DNA of 64,000 bases, taken from positions 744,001-808,000 of the forward strand of contig NZ_CP042912.1 in the NCBI RefSeq assembly GCF_008087665.1, given 5' to 3'. Of the stretch, positions 9,524 to 17,652 are shown piece by piece. Numbering within the stretch: the first letter of the stretch is position 1; every line of letters starts with the position of its first letter. The stretch comes from Mariniblastus fucicola (GTDB lineage: Bacteria > Planctomycetota > Planctomycetia > Pirellulales > Pirellulaceae). A program made the position numbers and the translations under genes. The notes beneath the pieces are model-generated. The model was not told the DNA's origin and did no database searches. It was given only the letters and a program-made list of their open reading frames with translations.

Positions 9524-9551
9524 ATTATATACTGGTCGGGAAGTTCGAACA
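9524..9551 (-). promoter_or_regulatory. candidate promoter of the bphO-bphP operon
   Basis: On the minus strand a perfect TATAAT lies at 9529-9524, about 40 bases ahead of the bphO GTG. At the -35 distance (9551-9546) there is only a poor match (TGTTCG), so an activator or an alternative sigma factor may be needed. The rest of the gap from here to 9753 holds no gene that I can support. Confidence 0.35.
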
Positions 9552-9753
9552 TAGGATCAATATGCCGTATCAAGTCGAAATGCCGTCGGTCAGCATGGTC
9601 ACGTTAGCCAATGAAATAATTGCTTGCCGCCCGGGTGAGTTCTGTCAAATGGGCCCAAGGGCGTCTCTCGCTTCGACTTATGCAGCCGTCGAAATTCCGC
9701 TCGGTATCTGGTGATGCTGTCCTCGGAACTTTAAACGTGAAAGCCACCACACG

Positions 9754-9785
9754 AAAAAACGCCGCAACGAAAGCTCGTTGCGGCG
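9754..9785 (-). terminator. strong intrinsic terminator of the ECF sigma gene
   Basis: CGCCGCAACGA (9760-9770) and TCGTTGCGGCG (9775-9785) form a perfect 11-base stem with an AAGC loop. On the minus strand it is followed by six T residues (9759-9754). It sits 30 bases beyond the stop of the sigma factor gene at 9815. Confidence 0.9.
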
Positions 9786-9814
9786 GTAAAAAGTTTATGG
9801 ATTACTCGTGGTCG

Positions 9815-10387
9815 TCAAACCGTGGCCAGTTCGTCAACTTCGCGAGCCAGACGCTTACGCGCTGTGTGCAGACGACGCTTGATGGTTCCAAGTGGAGCCT
9901 CAAACGAGTCAGCCATTTCCAGCAAGGACTGTCCGTTGACATAGAACGCGACCAGGGTGTCACGATCCATCTCGCCAAGTCGGTCCAGACCAGCGCGGAC
10001 TTCGTCCTTACGCTCAGCTTCGAGAGCGAAGTCCAGTGGCGACGAGTCGTCTGTCACAGTTGCTTCAAGCATTTCTGGCTCAACTGCAACCGAGTTCTTG
10101 CGTCGAACAGAACGGTTGATTGCCATGCGGACGGTGATCTGACGAAGCCATCCGATGAACGCTTCCGGTGTACGAAGTTGTTCAATCTTCAGCATCGCCT
10201 GAACGAAAACGTCCTGGCAAAGTTCTTGAGCATCGGCGTGGTCGCGCAGGCGACGCATGGCGATGGCGTAAACCGTAGGCTGGAATCGCTCGAACAGTTC
10301 GCCGAAAGCATCTCGGTCACCAGCTTGTGCAGCTCGAACCAGATCCGCTGTAGTCAGGATTTGAGTGTATGTGTTGATAGCGTTCAT
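9815..10387 (-). CDS. ECF-type RNA polymerase sigma factor
   Basis: A small sigma-70 family factor of 190 residues. Region 2 comprises DRDAFGELFERFQPTVYAIA and DHADAQELCQDVFVQAMLKI, with FIGWLRQITVRMAINRSVRR. Region 4 is the HTH that reads the -35 element (YVNGQSLLEMADSFEAPLGT, then IKRRLHTARKRLAREV). There is no region 1 or 3, which defines the ECF type. The ATG at 10387 follows an AAGAG/AGAAG-type ribosome site. No obvious anti-sigma gene is attached. The only upstream neighbour on the strand is a small unknown gene at 10600-10959. The stress it answers to cannot be told from sequence. Confidence 0.92.
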   Translation of the reverse strand: MNAINTYTQILTTADLVRAAQAGDRDAFGELFERFQPTVYAIAMRRLRDHADAQELCQDVFVQAMLKIEQLRTPEAFIGWLRQITVRMAINRSVRRKNSVAVEPEMLEATVTDDSSPLDFALEAERKDEVRAGLDRLGEMDRDTLVAFYVNGQSLLEMADSFEAPLGTIKRRLHTARKRLAREVDELATV

Positions 10388-10599
10388 CTTCTTGTTCTCT
10401 TGTTTGATTCATCAGCATGTAGCGGTTGGCATGAGAACGCGAGCAAGGCACGAGCGTTCATGCGCGAGCAGCGTCAGAGGCTTTCGAGAGAAAATCAGAT
10501 CGATGTACGAATGCACAAATCGAACTGGCTTTCAGCGAAAGCAGCGATTCAGGAGGTGGAGTAAAGTTGTTCCGCCGCGGAGGCGGGCTCTGGAATGAG

Positions 10600-10959
10600 C
10601 TAACTAACTCGGGTGCTACCTGAACTGCCCGTCATCGAGGGGCACTGCTGACAACTGCTGCCGGTCGTCTCCACAAATAGCCGTTCAATGGCCGGTTTGA
10701 GGAGCTTTGCCATGGACTGGGAAAGCGATTTGCCTATCCCATTACCACCATTGGTGGCGTTGCCGTTGGCATTGACGACGGAGGTCAGTAACCCGCCGTG
10801 ACGTCTCTGGTGAGAGTCACCTGCCGGTTGGACCGCGGCGCAAAGCTGGATGTGCCATTGAGATGACGCGGAGTCACTGACAATGCGCAACATGTCCACG
10901 GCTGTGACGCGATAACGACGGATGACGTTTGCGATTGAGCTGTTGATGTATTGACGCAT
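10600..10959 (-). CDS. small hypothetical protein with C-terminal CxxC
   Basis: I do not recognise this 119-residue protein. The frame is open to 11070, but the ATG at 10959 has a GGGAG ribosome site seven bases upstream and is the better start. The N-terminus is MRQYINSSIANVIRRYRV. The middle is Asn/Gly-rich (VVNANGNATNGGNGIG), and the tail contains SSCQQCPS, a possible metal or disulfide CxxC. There is no signal peptide or membrane helix. It lies upstream of the ECF sigma gene on the same strand, about 210 bases away, so shared regulation is possible but unproven. Confidence 0.5.
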   Translation of the reverse strand: MRQYINSSIANVIRRYRVTAVDMLRIVSDSASSQWHIQLCAAVQPAGDSHQRRHGGLLTSVVNANGNATNGGNGIGKSLSQSMAKLLKPAIERLFVETTGSSCQQCPSMTGSSGSTRVS

Positions 10960-11559
10960 TTCAAAACTCCCACGTGCAAGGCACGGAAAAGAGAACGTTG
11001 CGAGGGAAACGATTTCGCTCGCTGTATCCTTGGCGAGCAGGCTCGCCGTATCAAAGTATTGTCGGCTCAAAAGAAGAATCCAATGAGCCTTCCCAACTCT
11101 ATCACAATAAAGCGTTTAGAGCCGGCGTGAAAATCCATTCACGCCAATCAGACGCGATCGGACAGTAAAGGTTCGCCTAAATCTTTGGCTTTTCTTTCGC
11201 TGGCTGAAAGCTGCACGCTGCTGGCACTTTTCTGTGTTGAAAGTTCGCTTCAGTCCGCGTTTAGGGATTTGCAGCCAACGAAGAGTCGCATCAGACACTT
11301 TCTGAATTAATATGGACCTTCTTCCATTGCCAAAACCGCCAGAAAGCGCACAATCTGGGAGTGAATCCAGGACATCGCCACCAATTGATTGTGGTTTTGG
11401 TTGCCATTAGAGGCGTTTACGGGAATAATTTAGCAACGAAAACCCGCTGTACATAATTCTAAAAGTGGTTTCGTCGGGCATCGATCCGATATAGAGTGGG
11501 ATGAGAACCACTAACCGCCGATGGGAATTTGGGATAGAAGAATTTAGGAGCAAGGGCGT
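10960..11559. other. 600-base gap without a supported gene
   Basis: Short open frames here (such as 11116-11298 on the minus strand) have no ribosome site or family look. One neat dyad is present: GGCGTGAA (11124-11131) and TTCACGCC (11138-11145) around a six-base loop. It has no T-tract and so is not a clear terminator. It could be an operator or a small-RNA fold. The region should hold the divergent promoters of the 10600-10959 gene and the FHA gene. Confidence 0.5.
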
Positions 11560-12219
11560 ATGCAGGTTGTTTTGAGAGTTGTCGGGGGCAAGCACAATGG
11601 TCGGGAAATAAAACTAGCCGTCCCCAAGTTCATTATCGGTCGCGGTGAAGGTGCCCATCTCCGACCTTCGAGTGATTTGGTCAGCCGCCACCATTGCGGC
11701 ATCTCCGTCACCGACGGACAGGTAATCGTTGAAGACCTTGGAAGTCGAAACGGAACCTTCGTCAACGGCGAGCAATTGAGTGGTCCGCACAACGCTCGTT
11801 CCGGCGACACGATCCGTATCGGCCGCCTCCAGTTCGAACTGGTGATGGATCCAGCGCGGTCTGCGAAGAAGGCGAAAGTCACCAACGTCGTCGAAGCCGC
11901 CGCGCGAACTGCAACCGCTTCCAAAGAAGGCATCGAAGACAGCATCTCCGATTGGCTGGAAAACGAAGTTGCGCCACCAACTGAATCTCGCGCCGAAACC
12001 GTTCAATTCAGCATGGAAGAAACGCAAACGATCTTTGGACCGGGAGCGGAAGGCAGAGAGCAATCGTCCGGGGAGATCGTCGTTGATCAAGTAGAGCAGG
12101 ACTCACAAGAGCTCAAGAAAAAGGGAAAAGGCAAACTCCCGCCGATTCCAAAAGTCGTTCATGAAAACTCAAAAATTGCAGCGGACGAAGCTCTGAAGAA
12201 ATTCTTCAACCGCCGCTAG
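11560..12219 (+). CDS. FHA-domain protein
   Basis: The 219-residue protein has one forkhead-associated domain (residues about 1-100), a phosphothreonine-peptide reader. The FHA signature is complete: FIIGRGEGAHLRP (Gly-Arg), SRHHCGI (Ser-x-x-His), VEDLGSRNGTFVNG (Asn-Gly) and GDTIRIG. The second half is acidic and probably disordered. It ends in a Lys-rich stretch (LKKKGKGKLPPIPKVV) and a short helix. The ATG at 11560 follows an AGGAG ribosome site. There is no kinase gene nearby, so its phosphorylated partner is unknown. A strong terminator follows, so it is transcribed alone. Confidence 0.9.
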   Translation: MQVVLRVVGGKHNGREIKLAVPKFIIGRGEGAHLRPSSDLVSRHHCGISVTDGQVIVEDLGSRNGTFVNGEQLSGPHNARSGDTIRIGRLQFELVMDPARSAKKAKVTNVVEAAARTATASKEGIEDSISDWLENEVAPPTESRAETVQFSMEETQTIFGPGAEGREQSSGEIVVDQVEQDSQELKKKGKGKLPPIPKVVHENSKIAADEALKKFFNRR

Positions 12220-12249
12220 GACGTCGGTTCAATCAATTCAGCCAATTAT

Positions 12250-12283
12250 GGCAGCAACACGAATCGTGTTGCCGCCATTTTTT
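12250..12283 (+). terminator. intrinsic terminator after the FHA gene
   Basis: A GC-rich stem (GGCAGCAACACGA with TCGTGTTGCCGCC, one internal mismatch) spans 12250-12276. It is followed by a run of six T residues at 12278-12283, about 30 bases after the stop codon. Confidence 0.88.
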
Positions 12284-12612
12284 GTGCGCCGATTGCCGAT
12301 CAGCTAAAAGCGTAACCCCAAGGCAATCTGCGGTAAGTCCGCGGTCAAAGCGTCAACACCTGCCTTGGACCTCCTAATCCAAATGGCTTCAGGCCGCTGG
12401 CTCAATACATACAGGTTAAGGGGGGCGTTTCAGATTCCATGCGATTTGATGAATAATTCACCAATATCCGGTCCAGTCCGACGAAATACTGGCTCAAACG
12501 AATGACAAAGCTGAAACCCGGGGCTCGAACCTGGAGTAGGCTTTCCGTGTGACAGTGGCGAATTGCAGCTATAATCAGGCAAAATCGCCGCACATTGGAG
12601 AGGGGTGAGACC
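12284..12612 (+). other. intergenic region upstream of the second ECF sigma gene
   Basis: This 329-base gap holds no supported gene. An open frame on the minus strand (12402-12650) runs into the sigma gene and looks like a shadow. The promoter of the sigma/anti-sigma pair should lie here. I could not pick out a convincing -35/-10 pair, which would fit autoregulation by the ECF factor itself (inference). Confidence 0.4.
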
Positions 12613-13176
12613 GTGTCAGAAGACTTTCCTATTTTGGTAACCAGATGCATCGCAGGGAATCAGCCTGCGATTGGAGAGCTTGTAAATCAGTTCCGTGGCC
12701 AGGTCTTTGGGCTTTGCTACCGAATGTTGGGCCAACGTGAAGACGCAGAAGACGCGACTCAGGAAACCTTTGTCCGGGTCGTCAACAATTTGCACCGTTG
12801 GGATCCCACGCGAGCTTTCGAACCCTGGTTGCTGACGATTGCAGGAAATCGCTGCCGTACCAGACTTGCAAAGCGCAAGCGGCGTCCGACAGTTCTGACA
12901 CTTGACTATCCCGTCCCGGATGCGACTGTTGAGAAACGAAAGGCCGAACTGTTGGCCGAAGAAGTTTCACTGGGACTGGTTGGAATCCGCGACGAATATC
13001 GCAAGGCATTTCTGTTGTTTCATCAGAAAGAAATGTCGTATCTTGAAATCGCCGAAGTCATGGAAGTTCCGTTGGGAACGGTCAAGACTTGGGTGCATCG
13101 GGCTCGTCGCGAGTTGATCAATCGTTTGAGAAAAAGGGGCGTACTTGGTGAAGGATCCACAGGACAAAAAATTTAG
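12613..13176 (+). CDS. ECF sigma factor with adjacent anti-sigma gene
   Basis: A sigma-70 family ECF factor of 187 residues. Region 2 reads QFRGQVFGLCYRMLGQREDA, then EDATQETFVRVVNNL and RAFEPWLLTIAGNRCRTRL. Region 4 is EMSYLEIAEVMEVPLGTVKT followed by WVHRARREL. I chose the GTG at 12613 over an in-frame TTG at 12595 because a GGAGAGGGGTGAG ribosome site lies just before it. The anti-sigma gene begins inside its 3' end, so the two are translationally coupled. That is the classic arrangement for a membrane-controlled stress response. Confidence 0.93.
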   Translation: MSEDFPILVTRCIAGNQPAIGELVNQFRGQVFGLCYRMLGQREDAEDATQETFVRVVNNLHRWDPTRAFEPWLLTIAGNRCRTRLAKRKRRPTVLTLDYPVPDATVEKRKAELLAEEVSLGLVGIRDEYRKAFLLFHQKEMSYLEIAEVMEVPLGTVKTWVHRARRELINRLRKRGVLGEGSTGQKI

Positions 13177-13939
13177 CTCGGAAACGGGTGCGTCTGACTG
13201 TACATCAAGTTGTGAATGCGTTGAGGACCGGATTCATGAGTTGATGGACCTTCGACAGCCACTGCTTTCTGACGAATTGGTTCGCAATCACATTTCCGGG
13301 TGCGATCGATGTGCCGAGTTGGTGATCGACTTTGGTGCGCTCAACGATTCGCTTTCACAGATCCCATTGTCTACGCTGCAACGGCTTTCTGGATTGCAGG
13401 AGTCCGAGTTCGAAACGGTTGAGCCGCGTTCTCGTATGCATCCGTTTTCTTTCATCGGATCGATTGCTTGCGTGCTGTTGGTCATGCTCACTTCAGGCAT
13501 CTGGTTCTCAGGTCAGGCTGAACAATCGGCACACGAAAGCCCAGTAGCGCAGAACGTTGAATTGGCCAGCGAGCAGATTGCGTCGGAAGAGTCTTTGGGC
13601 GCTGAATCGTTTCATTCCGGCGACGACAGAGAGCCGTACGCTTCGCAAGTGCTGCACCAGCTTGCTTTTGTTTCTAATCATAGTGCTCCGTCGCCAGCAG
13701 AGTTTATCAACACCGCCAGTCTGGAACAGATCAGTGGCCGTGTGGAACCTTTTCAGGGCTATCTCGGGATGACAGCAGACCTTCCGGGAATCGGTCCGGT
13801 TAGTAATTCGTTCAACGCGACGCTACAGCTATTTAAATCCATTTCGGAGAAGCAATCAGCGCCTAAGAAACGCAAGAATGATGATGCACCTGATGTGGGC
13901 TGGAATGATGATGCCGCTCTGCAAATCTGTTGTGCCTAG
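13148..13939 (+). CDS. membrane anti-sigma factor with zinc-binding motif
   Basis: The 263-residue protein is predicted to hold the adjacent ECF sigma factor inactive at the inner membrane. The cytoplasmic N-terminus carries the zinc anti-sigma motif H-x3-C-x2-C (NHISGCDRCAELV). Near residue 100 there is one transmembrane helix (FIGSIACVLLVMLTSGIWF). About 140 residues then lie outside, probably the sensing part, with no fold that I recognise. A GTG start at 13148 gives a 29-base overlap with the sigma gene. The TAG stop spans the target site of an IS630 element, whose first base supplies the G. The flank beyond the element also begins with G, so the protein end appears unchanged by the insertion. 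Confidence 0.85.
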   Translation: MKDPQDKKFSSETGASDCTSSCECVEDRIHELMDLRQPLLSDELVRNHISGCDRCAELVIDFGALNDSLSQIPLSTLQRLSGLQESEFETVEPRSRMHPFSFIGSIACVLLVMLTSGIWFSGQAEQSAHESPVAQNVELASEQIASEESLGAESFHSGDDREPYASQVLHQLAFVSNHSAPSPAEFINTASLEQISGRVEPFQGYLGMTADLPGIGPVSNSFNATLQLFKSISEKQSAPKKRKNDDAPDVGWNDDAALQICCA

Positions 13940-13961
13940 TGGTCTGTCAGAGCTGAATTGA
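13939..13961 (+). repeat. left terminal inverted repeat of the IS630 element
   Basis: Begins GTGGTCTGTCAGAGCTGAAT directly after the TA target. It matches the reverse complement of 15127-15149 at 19 of 23 positions (differences at positions 3, 12, 15 and 19). Confidence 0.9.
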
Positions 13962-14669
13962 TGGGTAAAGCTTCTTTAGTTTTATTCTTGCATCGTCAGT
14001 TTTGAATTGCCAATCAACGGTTGCTTCCGACTCGTTTCTTCCACGGTTCCAGGCTGCAACCTGTTTTTCGAGTGTCTTTTTGGTTGGGATTCGCCTGTTG
14101 AGACATTGCTTTGCCAGCGAAGCCAGTTCGGTTTCGGCCATGTTGAGCCAGCTGCCGTGTTTGGGCGTATAGTGGATTTCCAACTTCTCGATCAACCGAC
14201 GAGCCTCCTGCGGTTCAAAGGCCTCGTACAGTGAGCCAGGCTTGTGGGTGTTGAGGTTATCCATGACCAAGACAATTTTCTCCGCGTCAGGATCAAGCTC
14301 GTCAACAAGTTTCTTGACGACATGGGCGAAGTCAACTTTCGTTCGTCGATCGGTCACCTCGACGTGGCGCCACCCTGCCAGTGGCTCAAAAAGCATAAAC
14401 AGGTTCGCAACACCGTTGCGTTTGTATTCGTAGTCCTCTCGAGCTGGAGTGCCCGGCTTGGCGGGGATTGGAGTTCGAGTTTCGCCAACGAGTTGCTTGC
14501 TCGTTTCGTCAAGACACACAACAGGACGTTTGGCGTCGTAGGGGCGTTGATACACCTCAAGGACATCTTCCATGGCAGCTACGAATTCAGCGTTCTTCTC
14601 GGGAGGGATCACCCACTGCTCCTTCAAGTGAGGCTTGAGTTCGTTTTTTTCAGCGTCTCGCGGACACAC
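13947..14669 (-). CDS. IS630 transposase, catalytic C-terminal half (orfB)
   Basis: This frame carries the DDE integrase-like catalytic domain. The first Asp is in PVVCLDETSKQLVGE and the second in IVLVMDNLNTHKPGSLYEAF. The Glu is in KHGSWLNMAETELASLAKQC, the order and spacing of IS630 transposases. There is no good independent start. The frame overlaps orfA by about 45 bases and is probably reached by a -1 ribosomal shift on a run of seven A residues (complement of 14644-14650). The listed start is just the first in-frame ATG. The fused product would be about 360 residues, a normal length. Confidence 0.88.
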   Translation of the reverse strand: MCPRDAEKNELKPHLKEQWVIPPEKNAEFVAAMEDVLEVYQRPYDAKRPVVCLDETSKQLVGETRTPIPAKPGTPAREDYEYKRNGVANLFMLFEPLAGWRHVEVTDRRTKVDFAHVVKKLVDELDPDAEKIVLVMDNLNTHKPGSLYEAFEPQEARRLIEKLEIHYTPKHGSWLNMAETELASLAKQCLNRRIPTKKTLEKQVAAWNRGRNESEATVDWQFKTDDARIKLKKLYPSIQL

Positions 14670-15076
14670 TCGTGGCTGACCGAGTCGACAACTTCCAAAG
14701 CGATCAGACGATCAGCAAGCAAACGCAATGTCCACCGACTTCTGCCCTCGGGAGCTTCACTACATGCAGTTGCAATCAACGTCGCCTCAGCTTTACCGTC
14801 AAGCTTACGATAAATTCGCTTGCCAGTGTTCTTGCGAAACACTGCCGACTCCAACCCCTCTTCGACGAACCGCCGACGAATGCGAAATACCGTCGAAAGG
14901 CTCACTCCGGAAAACTCTGCGTTCTCCTGATCAGTCTTTCCCTGGTCGGCTTTGAGCAGAACGCGAGCTCGACCAAGAACAGAAACCGACTTACCGCCTT
15001 TGCGAATCAAGTCTTTGAGTAAATGACGTTCGCTATCAGTCAAATCAACAACAAAACGTTCTGACTTCGTTTTCAT
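14624..15076 (-). CDS. IS630 transposase, DNA-binding N-terminal half (orfA)
   Basis: The 150-residue protein has the helix-turn-helix that binds the element's ends (GKTDQENAEFSGVSLSTVFR, then IRRRFVEEGLESA) and the second N-terminal domain (RSRWTLRLLADRLIALEVV). The ATG at 15076 follows a GGAGGGCGAG ribosome site. A longer frame back to 15130 would begin outside any such signal. The frame closes soon after the A7 run at 14650-14644, where shifting -1 joins it to orfB. Confidence 0.88.
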   Translation of the reverse strand: MKTKSERFVVDLTDSERHLLKDLIRKGGKSVSVLGRARVLLKADQGKTDQENAEFSGVSLSTVFRIRRRFVEEGLESAVFRKNTGKRIYRKLDGKAEATLIATACSEAPEGRSRWTLRLLADRLIALEVVDSVSHECVRETLKKTNSSLT

Positions 15077-15126
15077 CTCGCCCTCCGTGGCAAAAAAGAA
15101 GACAATGAACGATAGCCAAAAACTAG

Positions 15127-15149
15127 TCAACTCAACTTTGACAGACTAC
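15127..15149 (-). repeat. right terminal inverted repeat of the IS630 element
   Basis: Read on the minus strand from 15149 it begins GTAGTCTGTCAAAGTTGAGT and pairs with the left end at 13939. The next bases outward are the TA duplication. Confidence 0.9.
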
Positions 15150-15403
15150 TAGAATTTGCCGGGTAGTTTGCTGGTGCAGGCTGGACTCGGGCGCGAGCTT
15201 ACCCATCCGTTCTTCGATGGGCGTGCTTATTGGGCGTTACTGCATCAATTGCTATCGCTCCGTGATTCTGCTGGCACTCGTCGATTGAGACATTTACGAA
15301 ACGTGAATCCTACGAAACGTGAATCCTTATTGAGCTTGAGCTCGAATTGTCGATTCGCTATCGTCCGCCAAAAGCCCAGTTTCAAAACGTGGTAATTTTG
15401 GCG

Positions 15404-16144
15404 ATGTCTGCAACTAAACCCAACACCAGTATGCCTTGGCAGGCATTGGCGATTCTCGCATTGTGCGTATCAGCTGTGGGTTGCAACCTCGGCGCCCAGC
15501 AGAGCAATATTGTTGGCCAGCAAGCGTATCAAAACGGAAACTACATGCAGGCGTTGGGCCGATTTCAGCAGGCCCTGTCGCAGAATCCGAACAATCCTGA
15601 CGCGAACTACAACCTCGCGGCAACGTTCTATTCAATGGGAAAAAATCAGGGCAACGCGCAGTACCTGAGCCAGGCGGAACAGCTGTATCGAAAAGCAATC
15701 AGCCTCAACGGGCAACACTCCGAAGCACACCGGGGGCTCGCAGCGTTGCTGATCGAAACCGGTCGCGAACAATATGCTTTCGACTTACTTGACGGTTGGA
15801 AACAGCGGGTGCCAAACTCGGCCGAACCTCTGATCGAACTGGCCCGACTGTACCAGGAATATGGCGACAACCAGCACGCAACCGATTTGCTGGCGGATGC
15901 ACTCAAGGTCGATGGAAACAACCTTCGCGCTCTCAAGGCGATGGGTCGCGTGCGGGAAACGCAGGGACAATCATTGCTGGCGCTCGACAACTACATGCGC
16001 GTGTTGCAGCTCGATGGAAGCCAGACAGACGTTGCTCAACGGGTTGCGTCGCTGCAGCAGCAGTTTTCCCAGTCGGGTGGCCTGCAACAAAATCAGAACT
16101 ACTCGCCTCGCTACGGTTCGACCAACCCATGGCAAACGCGTTAG
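15404..16144 (+). CDS. TPR lipoprotein
   Basis: The 246-residue protein is probably anchored to a membrane by a lipidated Cys. The N-terminus MSATKPNTSMPW is followed by a hydrophobic stretch and a lipobox-like VSAVGC at about residue 27. At least four tetratricopeptide repeats follow (QNGNYMQALGRFQQALSQNP, QAEQLYRKAISLNGQHSEAH, ELARLYQEYGDNQHATDLLA, KAMGRVRETQGQSLLALDNY). The C-terminal tail is Gln/Asn-rich. It most likely scaffolds an envelope complex, as Pal-linked and PilW-like TPR lipoproteins do, but no specific partner can be named. The upstream 250 bases to the IS end hold no supported gene. The gene converges on der. Confidence 0.88.
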   Translation: MSATKPNTSMPWQALAILALCVSAVGCNLGAQQSNIVGQQAYQNGNYMQALGRFQQALSQNPNNPDANYNLAATFYSMGKNQGNAQYLSQAEQLYRKAISLNGQHSEAHRGLAALLIETGREQYAFDLLDGWKQRVPNSAEPLIELARLYQEYGDNQHATDLLADALKVDGNNLRALKAMGRVRETQGQSLLALDNYMRVLQLDGSQTDVAQRVASLQQQFSQSGGLQQNQNYSPRYGSTNPWQTR

Positions 16145-16167
16145 TTCGCGAGCCGTCGTCCCGTCGA

Positions 16168-17520
16168 TTACGTGTCCAGCAATTCTTCTTGTGACTCTGA
16201 ACTGCTGCTCGCTTCAAGCACCATTCGAATCGGGACTTCGCCGAAATCCAGCGTGTCGCGGAACACGCCCAGCAAATACCGGCGATACGTTTTCGAAAAC
16301 GAATCCGGATTGTTGCACTTGAGCATGATCGTCGGAGGCGAGACTCCGATCTGCGAGGCGTAATAGATCTTTGGGCGGCGTCGGTTCGAAGCGATCGGCG
16401 GCGGGTGTCGCACCAGGGCTTCTTTCACGATCCTGTTCAGCCGCGGGGTCGGAACGCGATAGAGGCTTTGCTTGAACAGCATTTGCGCGTGGTTCATCAG
16501 CCGCTTACAGTTCTGTCCTGTCAGCCCGGTTACGAATGCTACGGGGCAGCAGGCCATCGACGGAAAGTTGTCATGGATGTAGTCCGCCCAACGTTGCGTC
16601 TCCATGTGCTCCGCCATCTTGTCCCACTTGTTGACGACGAACACGCAAGGCTTGTAGTTCTGCTCGATGTAATTGCACAGCTTGCGATCGACTTTGCTGA
16701 TCCGTTGGGTGCAATCGAACATCATCAGCGCGACGTCCGCGTGGCGAATCGAACGATGTGCCCGATGCGTTCCATAGAAATCGATGTCAGTTCGGCTTTT
16801 GCCGCGCCGCAACCCCGGCGTGTCGATCGCAACCATGGTTTTGCCGTCCATCTCGAAACGAACGTCGACGCTGTCTCGAGTGGTCCCGGCGACTTCGCTG
16901 ACGATCATCCGGTCGGCTTCGGAAAGCGTATTGATGAACGTGCTCTTGCCAACGTTCCGCCTTCCAACGATGACGAACTTCATATCCGGATCTTCGATCT
17001 CCTTGGCATCCGGCTGAGACTCTGGCGGTAGCGATTCATGCAACGCTTCGGTAAGCATTGATTTGCGACGGTTGTTTTTTGCACTGACAAGGATCGGTTG
17101 GCCGAAACCAAGTGCGAAAAATTCGCTGGCCTGAGTTTCCCAGTTGTCACCATCACACTTGTTCGCCACCAGCAGAACCGGTTTTTCAAGTTTGCGAAGT
17201 CGCTTCGCAACCGATCGGTCCAGCGGTGTGATTCCGTCACGAGCATCGACGACAAACATCAGTACGTCAGCGCCCTGAATGCCGAGCTCAATTTGATGTT
17301 CGATTTCCTCATCGAGTTCGTCGACATCGTTGATTCCGATTCCGCCGGTGTCCACAATTTCGAAGTAACGGTCCTTTTCGTTGATCAGAAACGTCATGCG
17401 ATCCCGCGTCACTCCAGCCATATCGTCAACGATCGCCAGCCGACGTCCGGCTAACCAGTTGAAGATGCTAGATTTACCGACGTTGGGTCGACCAACGATC
17501 GAAACTTGTGGCAGAGACAT
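16168..17520 (-). CDS. der: ribosome-assembly GTPase Der (EngA)
   Basis: A double-GTPase of 450 residues needed for maturation of the large ribosomal subunit. Domain 1 has G1 GRPNVGKSSIFN, G3 DTGGIG and G4 NKCD. Domain 2 has G1 GRRNVGKSTFIN, the G2 region AGTTRDSVDVRF, G3 DTPGLRRGK and G4 NKWD. A KH-like C-terminal domain follows (RVPTPRLNRIV, then PPTIMLKCNNPDSFSKTYRR). The tandem arrangement is unique to Der. Its stop lies 23 bases from that of the TPR lipoprotein gene. It begins close to the uracil-DNA glycosylase gene, with divergent promoters between. Confidence 0.97.
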   Translation of the reverse strand: MSLPQVSIVGRPNVGKSSIFNWLAGRRLAIVDDMAGVTRDRMTFLINEKDRYFEIVDTGGIGINDVDELDEEIEHQIELGIQGADVLMFVVDARDGITPLDRSVAKRLRKLEKPVLLVANKCDGDNWETQASEFFALGFGQPILVSAKNNRRKSMLTEALHESLPPESQPDAKEIEDPDMKFVIVGRRNVGKSTFINTLSEADRMIVSEVAGTTRDSVDVRFEMDGKTMVAIDTPGLRRGKSRTDIDFYGTHRAHRSIRHADVALMMFDCTQRISKVDRKLCNYIEQNYKPCVFVVNKWDKMAEHMETQRWADYIHDNFPSMACCPVAFVTGLTGQNCKRLMNHAQMLFKQSLYRVPTPRLNRIVKEALVRHPPPIASNRRRPKIYYASQIGVSPPTIMLKCNNPDSFSKTYRRYLLGVFRDTLDFGEVPIRMVLEASSSSESQEELLDT

Positions 17521-17652
17521 GAGAATTTTACGAACAGCGCGAAAGGGATGCGGAATTCGGAATCCGCCCGTTCAAAATGTTAGCTATTTCCGATAATTTA
17601 ACAGGGTGAAAAAACGGTTTCGACGCAGGAACCTCAATCAAAGGCGTACATT

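Larger units (their letters stand above)
13939..15149 (-). mobile_element. IS630-family insertion sequence
   Basis: A complete element of 1,211 bases. Imperfect terminal inverted repeats (19 of 23 positions match) mark the ends. A TA dinucleotide flanks each side (13937-13938 and 15150-15151), the target duplication expected for IS630/Tc1-type elements. It encodes one transposase in two overlapping frames on the minus strand. Both halves and the DDE residues look intact, so the element may be active. It sits between the anti-sigma gene and a TPR lipoprotein gene. Confidence 0.93.

Noticed and set aside
9620-10564. 314-residue plus-strand frame
   Set aside because: It is antisense to the ECF sigma factor and runs through its terminator; not credible as a gene.
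13148-13939. Anti-sigma gene considered a pseudogene truncated by the IS
   Set aside because: The reconstructed empty site also gives a TAG stop at the same codon, so no truncation is implied.
15156-15395. Short plus-strand frame just right of the IS
   Set aside because: No ribosome site or recognisable domain; it is probably intergenic leader of the TPR lipoprotein gene.
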